Of a stretch of 15,137 bases of DNA, positions 7,576-13,160 are shown one piece after another. Under the pieces are notes generated by a model. The model was not told the DNA's origin. It searched no databases and was given only the letters and a program-made list of their open reading frames with translations. The DNA is from CAYYMD01 sp964472875 (GTDB taxonomy: Bacteria; Planctomycetota; Phycisphaerae; SM23-33). The translations under genes were made by a program, and so were the position numbers. The stretch's first letter is position 1. Every line of letters starts with the position of its first letter. The DNA lies in contig CAYYMD010000061.1 of the NCBI GenBank assembly GCA_964472875.1, forward strand, positions 1 to 15,137. The letters run 5' to 3'.

Positions 7576-8469
7576 ATGACGGACGAACACACCAAGGCGC
7601 TGAAAAATTTCCGCAAGCAGCACGATTTATTCGTCGGCATCGACTCCGACGGCTGTGTCTTCGACACCATGGAGATAAAGCAGAAGGAATGTTTCATTCC
7701 CAACATTATTTACCACTGGGGGCTCCAGGGCGTCTCGCGGTTCGCGCGCGAAACCGAGGAGTGGATCAATCTCTACAGCAAGTGGCGCGGCACGAACCGC
7801 TTCCCCGCGCTGGTGAAGTTGTTCGACCTGCTGGCCAAGCGGCCCGAGGCCGTCGAGCGCGGCTACACGCCACCGCAGATAGATTCGCTGCGCGAGTGGA
7901 CAGACCGCGAGTCGCGCCTGGGCAACGCCACGCTGAAAGCCGAGGTCGAACGCACGAATGACCCCGTGCTGGCCAAAACGCTGGCGTGGTCGAACGAGGT
8001 CAACGCCGCGGTGGCCAAGATGGTCAAGGGCATACCGCCGTTTCCGCATGTGCGGCAGTCGCTGGAGAAACTCTCGGCCGTGGCCGACGTTGTGGTGGTC
8101 TCGGCCACGCCGTGCGAGGCGCTGCTTCGCGAGTGGCAGGAGCACGACCTCGACGGATATGCCCAGGTGATCTGCGGACAGGAGATGGGCACCAAGAAAG
8201 AGCATCTTCAGCAGACGGCCGGCGACAGGTACGACGACGGCAGGGTGCTGATGGTCGGAGATGCGCCTGGCGACATGCGTGCGGCCGGGTCCTGCAACGC
8301 GCTGTTTTACCCGATTATCCCCGGCCGGGAGCCGCAGTCGTGGCAGCGGTTCTACGAGGAGGCGATAGACAAGTTCCTCGCCGGCCGTTACGACGGCCGG
8401 TACGAAAAGGAACTCGCCGATGAGTTTCTCGCCCATCTGCCCGCCGAACCGCCGTGGGAAACTATATAA
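7576..8469 (+). CDS. HAD-superfamily phosphatase
   Basis: A 297-residue phosphohydrolase of the haloacid dehalogenase superfamily with all four motifs: motif I GIDSDGCVFDT (nucleophile D23, acid/base D25), motif II VVVVSATP (S176), motif III GTKKEHL (K207/K208) and motif IV VLMVGDAPGDM (D229, D233). The helical insert between motifs I and II (about 40-150) is long and acts as a C1-type cap, as in phosphoglycolate or beta-phosphoglucomutase relatives. The cap determines substrate, and I do not recognise which. AGGAG lies six bases before the ATG. The gene is followed after only 13 bases by the glycosidase gene, so a sugar phosphate is a reasonable guess, but that is inference from context. Confidence 0.85.
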   Translation: MTDEHTKALKNFRKQHDLFVGIDSDGCVFDTMEIKQKECFIPNIIYHWGLQGVSRFARETEEWINLYSKWRGTNRFPALVKLFDLLAKRPEAVERGYTPPQIDSLREWTDRESRLGNATLKAEVERTNDPVLAKTLAWSNEVNAAVAKMVKGIPPFPHVRQSLEKLSAVADVVVVSATPCEALLREWQEHDLDGYAQVICGQEMGTKKEHLQQTAGDRYDDGRVLMVGDAPGDMRAAGSCNALFYPIIPGREPQSWQRFYEEAIDKFLAGRYDGRYEKELADEFLAHLPAEPPWETI

Positions 8470-8482
8470 TTAACGATGAACC

Positions 8483-9748
8483 ATGAATGAAGAAGCCAAA
8501 GAAGAACCTGCGGAAGATATCTTCAAAACCGGCTACGAGAAGGCGGTCGGCCTGTTACACGAATGCGCCACCGAAGGCGGCTTTCTGGCCAGCACCACCG
8601 ACCGCGCCAATTACCGCCGCATCTGGGCCCGCGACGGCTCGATACTGTCGCTGGCGGCCCTGAAGACCGGCGACGACGAACTGATAGACTGCGTCCAGCG
8701 GACGCTGCGGACGCTGGCCAATCACCAGGGCCCGCACGGCGAAATCCCCAGCAACGTGGACACCTCCACCGGGCGGGTAAGTTACGGCGGCGCGGCCGGG
8801 CGCGTCGACGCCGATTTGTGGTTCGTCGTGGCCTGCGGACAGTACTGGCGGGTCACCGGCGACGAGGCCTTCCTCGACCACATCCACGAGCCGCTGGGCA
8901 AGGTGCAGTTTCTGCTCGGTGCGTGGGAGTACAATAACCGCGGCCTGCTCTACGTCCCGCTGACCGGCGACTGGTCGGATGAATACATCCACAGCGGCTA
9001 TGTCCTTTACGACCAGCTGCTTTACCTCCAGGCCCAGCGTGAACTGTGCAACATTCACCGCCACTGCCACGACAGCGACGACCACGTCCTGCGCGACAAG
9101 TGCGACCACCTCATGCACATGATACGCTCGAATTACTGGGTCGTCAGCAGCGAGGAACTGCCGGCGGATGTTTACCACCCCGTCCTGTATGAGAAAAGCT
9201 CGCTGGTGCCAAACCACTGCCGCGGAAAATACTGGATGTCCTTCTTCGCGCCCACCGGCTACGGCTACCGCTTCGACGCCATGGCCAATATCCTGGCCTC
9301 GCTTACCGACGCGGCCGATGACATTCAGCGCGAAAGGGTGGACAGGTACATCAACCGATGGGCCGTGGCCGACGAGGTCATGCTCATTCCCGCCTTCCAC
9401 CCGGTCATCACTCCCATGGACAAGGACTGGGAGGAGTTGCAGATGAGTTTCCAGTACAAGTTCCGCAACGAGCCGTACGAGTATCATAACGGCGGGCTGT
9501 GGCCGCTGGTCACCGGCTTCTACGCCGCGGACCTGGCACAGCGCGGGCAGAAGGAACTGGCGCGGAAATACCTCGAGGGCATCCACCGCGCCAACGCCAC
9601 CGAGATGGAAGGGCACCGGTGGGGCTTCCCGGAATTCCTCAACGGCGAGACTTACGAGCCCGGCGGGCCGATGAACCAGGGCTGGTCCGCGGGCGCAGCC
9701 GTGATGGCCCACCACGCACTCGAGGGCAAACCCGTCTTCGAAAAATAG
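8483..9748 (+). CDS. (alpha/alpha)6-barrel glycoside hydrolase, GH100-like or amylo-alpha-1,6-glucosidase-like
   Basis: A 421-residue protein with no signal peptide, so probably cytoplasmic. The conserved blocks are those of (alpha/alpha)6 glycosidases of the neutral invertase/debranching type: RIWARDGSILSLAALKTGD (46-64), GRVDADLWFVVACGQYW (106-122), PLTGDWSDEYIHSGYVLYDQ (159-178), NGGLWPLVTGFYAADL (336-351) and GFPEFLNGET (381-390), then NQGWSAGAAVM (398-408). D163 and E384 are the likely acid and base, by analogy with inverting enzymes of this fold. It could split sucrose (GH100) or alpha-1,6-linked glucans; the family is clear at fold level but the substrate is not. The start is weakly supported: no good Shine-Dalgarno is visible and the gene lies 13 bases after the HAD stop, suggesting translational coupling. 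Confidence 0.8.
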   Translation: MNEEAKEEPAEDIFKTGYEKAVGLLHECATEGGFLASTTDRANYRRIWARDGSILSLAALKTGDDELIDCVQRTLRTLANHQGPHGEIPSNVDTSTGRVSYGGAAGRVDADLWFVVACGQYWRVTGDEAFLDHIHEPLGKVQFLLGAWEYNNRGLLYVPLTGDWSDEYIHSGYVLYDQLLYLQAQRELCNIHRHCHDSDDHVLRDKCDHLMHMIRSNYWVVSSEELPADVYHPVLYEKSSLVPNHCRGKYWMSFFAPTGYGYRFDAMANILASLTDAADDIQRERVDRYINRWAVADEVMLIPAFHPVITPMDKDWEELQMSFQYKFRNEPYEYHNGGLWPLVTGFYAADLAQRGQKELARKYLEGIHRANATEMEGHRWGFPEFLNGETYEPGGPMNQGWSAGAAVMAHHALEGKPVFEK

Positions 9749-9801
9749 AATCGTAAGCGGGCAATCTCAGCGCGGGATTGCACGCGGATTAATCTGATTA
9801 A

Positions 9802-9829
9802 GCGCGGTGGCGTGGGAACGCCACAGCGC
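9802..9829. terminator. hairpin between convergent glycosidase and queD genes
   Basis: GTGGCGT (9807-9813) and ACGCCAC (9818-9824) form a seven-base-pair stem around a GGGA tetraloop. The stem extends through one mismatch into a GCGC/GCGC pair (9802-9805 and 9826-9829). A second, weaker inverted repeat, GCAATC/GATTGC, spans 9761-9781. Neither has a clear T run on either strand, but the position between two converging genes fits a bidirectional terminator. Confidence 0.45.
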
Positions 9830-9842
9830 CGGAATATCCCTA

Positions 9843-10199
9843 TTATTTGCGGTACGTGCACCTTGACGTGTCGGATTCCCAGACCGTCACGGCCGCTATT
9901 TGCGGCACCTCGGGCGCGACCTTGTCGTAGATGTATTTGGCCATGTTCTCGGCCGTGGGGTTCTCCAGCCCCTCTATCTCGTTGAGGTAGCGGTGGTCCA
10001 GTTCGTCCATAACCGGCCCGACGGCCTGCTTTATCACGCCGAAGTCCACCACCCAGCCGCTCTGGTCGGGCTCGCCGGTCACGTGTATGTCCACGCGGTA
10101 GCCGTGGCCGTGCGGGCGGCGGCACTTGTGCCCCTCGGGCGTTTCGGGCAGGTGGTGTGCGGCCTCGAATCTGAACGTCTTTACAAGTTCGAATGGCAT
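9843..10199 (-). CDS. queD: 6-carboxy-5,6,7,8-tetrahydropterin synthase
   Basis: Cytoplasmic zinc enzyme that converts 7,8-dihydroneopterin triphosphate to 6-carboxytetrahydropterin in the preQ0/queuosine pathway. The 118-residue protein resembles E. coli QueD closely throughout. Zinc ligands are H15 (FEAAHHLP), H30 and H32 (PHGHGY); the catalytic C26 is in GHKCRRPHGHGY, the D68-H69 pair in DELDHRYLN, and E108 in VTVWESD. The ENPTAENMA segment (80-88) is also typical. The cysteine and the two-residue spacing to the HGH motif favour QueD over eukaryotic-type PTPS. It begins one base after the queE stop, with GGAG (complement of 10206-10209) inside the end of queE, so the two genes are coupled. 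Confidence 0.95.
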   Translation of the reverse strand: MPFELVKTFRFEAAHHLPETPEGHKCRRPHGHGYRVDIHVTGEPDQSGWVVDFGVIKQAVGPVMDELDHRYLNEIEGLENPTAENMAKYIYDKVAPEVPQIAAVTVWESDTSRCTYRK

Positions 10200-10200
10200 C

Positions 10201-10848
10201 TCATACTCCGTCTTCTCTGTCCGGCCAGATCATTTTAGACAATTGCAGCGACAATCTCACGCGCGGCTCATCGCGGAGAATCCACCCGGCCAGTTCCGCC
10301 GCGGCCAGTTCGCCCCGGACCGGCTGAAACTCCACCGTGCATTTATCCGCCAGGCCGTGCCGCCGCACCGCATCGACGGCGAAGTCGAAGTCCCCGCGCG
10401 TGGCGATGACGAACTTGGCCTCGTCGCCGCTTCGCAGGTGCCCGGCGTTGGCCCGGAGCGTCTTGTCCGCCTCGCCGCTTGAAGGGCACTTGAAGTCCAC
10501 GATGCGGACCACGCGGGCGTCTATTTCGGATATATCCCGCGTGCCGTTTGTCTCCAGCAGCGTCTCGTAGCCGGCGTCGCACAGGCGGGCCAGCAGGCCG
10601 GCCGTGCCGTCCTGAATCAGCGGCTCGCCGCCTGTGACCTCAACCAGCGGGCAATTATAGTCGGCTATTCGGGCCAGTATATCGTCGGCCGATATTTCCC
10701 GGCCGCCTTCCCATGCGTATTTCGTATCGCACCAGCGGCAGCGGAGGTTGCATCCGGCCAGGCGGACAAACGCGCACGGCCGTCCCGCACGCACACCCTC
10801 GCCCTGTATGCTGTAAAATATCTCGCTGACATTCAACATATCGCTCAT
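10201..10848 (-). CDS. queE: 7-carboxy-7-deazaguanine synthase (radical SAM)
   Basis: Radical SAM enzyme that rearranges the QueD product 6-carboxytetrahydropterin into 7-carboxy-7-deazaguanine, which is later converted to preQ0. The 215-residue protein begins with NVSEIFYSIQGEGVRAGRP, the QueE signature. It has the cluster motif C33-x3-C37-x2-C40 (AGCNLRCRWCDTKYAW), VTGGEPL at 71-77 for SAM binding, and LLETNGT at about 97-103. The first ATG (10846-10848) has no visible Shine-Dalgarno; an internal ATG three codons later (10837-10839) is no better. TACAAT hexamers (complements of 10855-10860 and 10860-10865) lie just upstream without a matching -35, so a leaderless or short-leader message is possible. 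queC and queF are not in the window. Confidence 0.95.
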   Translation of the reverse strand: MSDMLNVSEIFYSIQGEGVRAGRPCAFVRLAGCNLRCRWCDTKYAWEGGREISADDILARIADYNCPLVEVTGGEPLIQDGTAGLLARLCDAGYETLLETNGTRDISEIDARVVRIVDFKCPSSGEADKTLRANAGHLRSGDEAKFVIATRGDFDFAVDAVRRHGLADKCTVEFQPVRGELAAAELAGWILRDEPRVRLSLQLSKMIWPDREDGV

Positions 10849-10884
10849 GTGGGTATTGTATTGTAAAAACGCCGCCGCGGTAAG

Positions 10885-10929
10885 CCCCGCACCTGCCCGC
10901 CTGGCCTTATGGCGGGTGTGAATGCGGGG
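10885..10929. repeat. nested GC-rich inverted repeat upstream of queE
   Basis: CCCCGCA (10885-10891) pairs with TGCGGGG (10923-10929). Inside it CCCGCC (10896-10901) pairs with GGCGGG (10911-10916) around a nine-base loop, with a small internal loop between the stems. It lies about 40 bases before the queE start and could form in its leader on the minus strand, if the leader is long enough. It could equally be a REP-like palindromic unit. It does not match the preQ1 riboswitch consensus that I know. Confidence 0.5.
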
Positions 10930-11040
10930 ATAAGGTTGTGGTTGGTATAAATATCCCGGCCTTGATAGAAAGTGAAGTTAGCCCTCCAGCGCCGCAACAG
11001 CATCTTGACGGCCGCGGGTGATTAAGGGAAAATAACGCTT

Positions 11041-11427
11041 ATGCAGGGGTCGCGAACATTTGACGATTTGGCGTTGGGGCGGTGGCACGGCCGTACCTCC
11101 GACTACCAAGCCAGTGTGAACTTCAATCCCGGCGGGACTTCACATGCGCTCAGCGTAACCGTGCTGATTGACGATTACGTACATGTGGCCGGGCGGATGA
11201 TCCGTTCTGCGGTGATGCTGCGTAAGGTCAGCCAGCCGAACCGGAGCGAGAAAGGCGCTGCGGTTCAGGTGGTGTTGATGAGTGTATATCTGACGTTGAA
11301 GCTTCGCGGCCAAGACCCCCTGGCTACGATCACCTCGGCCCTGCGAACTTACATGAGCACTGGCGAACTACCCCCGCTGCCGGTAGAATCTGCCTGTCCG
11401 GCAGGCAGGTCTGTTGCAGATGGGTGA
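11041..11427 (+). pseudogene. decayed C-terminal fragment of an IS66-family transposase
   Basis: This 128-codon open frame matches the end of IS66-type DDE transposases from about residue 41 (nucleotide 11161). RMIRSAVMLRKVSQPNRSEKG corresponds to the usual E-R-x-I-R-P-A-V-x-x-R-K segment, followed by VVLMSVYLTLKLRGQDPL and LRTYMSTGELPPLP and a final ADG. The position where IS66 enzymes carry the catalytic Glu of the DDE triad is Gly51 here (VAGR in place of the family's AER; codon GGG at 11191-11193). The N-terminal three quarters of a transposase (about 500 residues) are missing, and residues 1-40 are unrecognisable. It cannot be active. A 21-base palindromic insertion near the 3' end adds seven residues. 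The match is from memory of the family, not from a search. Confidence 0.7.
11390..11408. repeat. small palindromic element inside the transposase relic
   Basis: CTGCCTG (11390-11396) and CAGGCAG (11402-11408) form a perfect seven-base inverted repeat around TCCGG. The unit is bracketed by TCT on both sides (11389-11391 and 11410-11412). Removing 21 bases rejoins the expected IS66 ending (PPLPVES followed by VADG), which suggests insertion of a short palindrome with a three-base duplication. That reading is inference. Confidence 0.5.
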
Positions 11428-11429
11428 AG

Positions 11430-11438
11430 TGTTACAAT
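11430..11438 (+). promoter_or_regulatory. candidate extended -10 promoter for the three-gene cassette
   Basis: TGTTACAAT contains TACAAT (five of six to TATAAT) with the TGn extension that can replace a good -35 element. It lies three bases after the stop of the transposase relic. The expected transcript start, near 11445, leaves about 28 bases of leader including AAGGA (11459-11462 region) before the ATG at 11473. Confidence 0.4.
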
Positions 11439-11472
11439 TGCATGAACCATGACATATAAGGAATTAGCACTA

Positions 11473-12957
11473 ATGAACGCTTACACAAAATGGCAATATG
11501 CTTCTATATTATTGGCAGGAATATTCCTATGCTCAGACACACTGCGAGCGTCTGAACAAACCGGGATTGCTATAAGTGAATCTTTGCACTCGCGCGAACA
11601 GGTCGAAAGACTGGTTTATGCTGGTAGTGTTAAAGAATATAGAAAAATAGTCAGCGGGTTAATGCATTGCAGAATCGGCTATAGTTATTATTGCGAATAT
11701 AAACTGACCGGTATGGGCGATATGCTTGCAAACGCCATCACACATTTCAAGAAGGCAGTCGAAGTTACGCCACAACTTCCCACGGCAAATTATTTGTATG
11801 CGTCTTATTTAATCGATAAGGGAAAACACGCCGAAGCCATACGCCATTTAAGACAAATTCAAAACAGTTCGGATTTGTGGCCGGCGGCACATCGACTTAT
11901 GTGCTATGCATACGGTAACATGGCGGGAGCTCACGTATCTGTAACGGTTGAAGGTAAAACAACCGTGGATTCAGATCCTAAAACTTTTCTAATAGAAAAT
12001 AAACGGAAAGTAACCGATCAAGACCGTATTGGTTGGCTTGACAAGGCGGAAAAGTGTCTAAAACAAGCCCATGCTGTGGATCCGGATAATCCGGATAATA
12101 TTTATTTTAGAGCGGGCTTGTCGCTCTCAAATGTCTGGTGGAAAGAGGAAAACCGCAGTCTTCCCATTCCGGAAGATACAATCAAATTATATAAACGCTA
12201 TCTTTACAATGCATCGGTTACTGCGAGAACTTGGCCACGATTTAATTTCGCAATGAGGATGGCGAAAATAGGCGTTGATGAATTGCCTCCCCCGATGCAG
12301 AAACAGTACAACAAACTAAAGAAGCAACGAATTCTTACGATTCAGCGAAGCCGCGCTTCCACGGCGAATATATCTTACCCGGCACTAAGTGCGGTTCACT
12401 ACATTTCAGAACTGGACGGCACTGTCGGCAAATTAATTGATTTAGAGATATACCCAGATGGAGCGCTCCGTGCCGTGTATAGCGAGGCGGATAAGCAGAC
12501 CGCAAAGTCCATGCTATACTCGGAGGACGCGCGTGGGGCATTAGCCGAACTTAAGATTAAATCAGACAAGACCAATGCAAATGGAATCGTAGTGACTGCA
12601 CGTCTTAGGAAAAAACCGACCTCGAAGGAGTTTCCAGAGTGGTCTGACGATATGGCGGATAATGTTAAAAATTCTCTAACTAAACGCGCCCAAAATATGC
12701 TATGGCCTGCGCCGATCTTCCGGCGCATAAAAACTCCACAATGGTATCTTCTCGAGTGCGATATGCATCACAATTCCGCATCGGCAATGTACATAAGGGA
12801 TGCCATGAGACAGGCAAAGAAAATATTCCGGTCGATACCCACGGTTTGTCACCGGATTCATATAGAACGGAGCGACGATAAGTTCTCTGTTAAATTCACA
12901 TTGCGCGGATATTTATCGCGCGTCAGCGATTCGGAACCTATAAGAAGGATCCAATGA
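11473..12957 (+). CDS. exported TPR-repeat protein, unknown C-terminal domain
   Basis: I do not recognise this 494-residue protein as a named family. It begins with a signal-peptide-like segment: MNAYTKWQ, a hydrophobic core ASILLAGIFLC, then SDTLRA, with cleavage plausible after A26. Residues about 83-152 look like two TPR units (ITHFKKAVEVTPQLPTANYL and KHAEAIRHLRQIQNSS), and about 190-218 like a third (AEKCLKQAHAVDPDNPDNIY). TPRs usually bind partner proteins. Residues about 345-494 form a separate mixed alpha/beta region that I cannot assign. The ATG at 11473 is chosen for AAGGA about ten bases upstream and the signal peptide; an ATG at 11449 adds eight polar residues. Base composition is clearly AT-richer than in the genes to the left. 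It is followed after 17 bases by a small membrane protein gene. Confidence 0.75.
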   Translation: MNAYTKWQYASILLAGIFLCSDTLRASEQTGIAISESLHSREQVERLVYAGSVKEYRKIVSGLMHCRIGYSYYCEYKLTGMGDMLANAITHFKKAVEVTPQLPTANYLYASYLIDKGKHAEAIRHLRQIQNSSDLWPAAHRLMCYAYGNMAGAHVSVTVEGKTTVDSDPKTFLIENKRKVTDQDRIGWLDKAEKCLKQAHAVDPDNPDNIYFRAGLSLSNVWWKEENRSLPIPEDTIKLYKRYLYNASVTARTWPRFNFAMRMAKIGVDELPPPMQKQYNKLKKQRILTIQRSRASTANISYPALSAVHYISELDGTVGKLIDLEIYPDGALRAVYSEADKQTAKSMLYSEDARGALAELKIKSDKTNANGIVVTARLRKKPTSKEFPEWSDDMADNVKNSLTKRAQNMLWPAPIFRRIKTPQWYLLECDMHHNSASAMYIRDAMRQAKKIFRSIPTVCHRIHIERSDDKFSVKFTLRGYLSRVSDSEPIRRIQ

Positions 12958-12969
12958 TTTAAATCATTG
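12952..12969. repeat. 18-base perfect palindrome over the stop codon of the TPR gene
   Basis: CAATGATTTAAATCATTG is a perfect palindrome centred on TTTAAA. It contains the TGA stop (12955-12957) and fills the gap before the small membrane protein gene. It may be an operator-like site or a short hairpin that affects expression of the downstream genes; it has no T run to act as a terminator. Confidence 0.6.
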
Positions 12970-12974
12970 CGCCT

Positions 12975-13157
12975 ATGAAAGAACCGATGACAAATAATAA
13001 CTACTATATAACTATATTACTTTGCTTTGCGGTAATCACTGTTGCCGCCGTATCAACAGCGACAGCAAAATCTATAAGATCGCGCAAAAATAGCCGGGAA
13101 GTGATGTTCCGCCATTTATCAATGGTCAAGGTAAATGTAAAGAAGATAAAGGAATAA
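12975..13157 (+). CDS. small single-pass membrane or exported peptide
   Basis: A 60-residue reading frame of unknown function. NYYITILLCFAVITVAAVSTATA (about 10-32) is a hydrophobic segment that could be one membrane helix or a signal peptide ending at A-T-A or S-T-A. It is followed by a strongly basic tail (KSIRSRKNSRE and KVNVKKIKE), which makes a cytoplasmic tail plausible. No ribosome-binding site precedes the ATG at 12975. A second ATG at 12987 has only a weak AAAGAA nearby. Its end carries the ribosome-binding site of the next gene, and only three bases separate the two. Its place between two genes of the same strand and composition supports it, but it could be spurious. Confidence 0.5.
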   Translation: MKEPMTNNNYYITILLCFAVITVAAVSTATAKSIRSRKNSREVMFRHLSMVKVNVKKIKE

Positions 13158-13160
13158 GTT

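Noticed and set aside
7627..8436. 269-codon minus-strand frame opposite the HAD phosphatase
   Set aside because: Shadow of a gene with all four HAD motifs intact.
8555..9715. 386-codon minus-strand frame opposite the glycosidase gene
   Set aside because: Complete shadow of a gene with conserved glycosidase motifs; low-complexity Val/Ala/Gly-rich translation with no recognisable domain.
10849..10930. preQ1 riboswitch upstream of queE
   Set aside because: The leader does not show the short A-rich tail pseudoknot of preQ1-I that I know, and I cannot recognise the other preQ1 classes here. A covariance search would be needed to support it.
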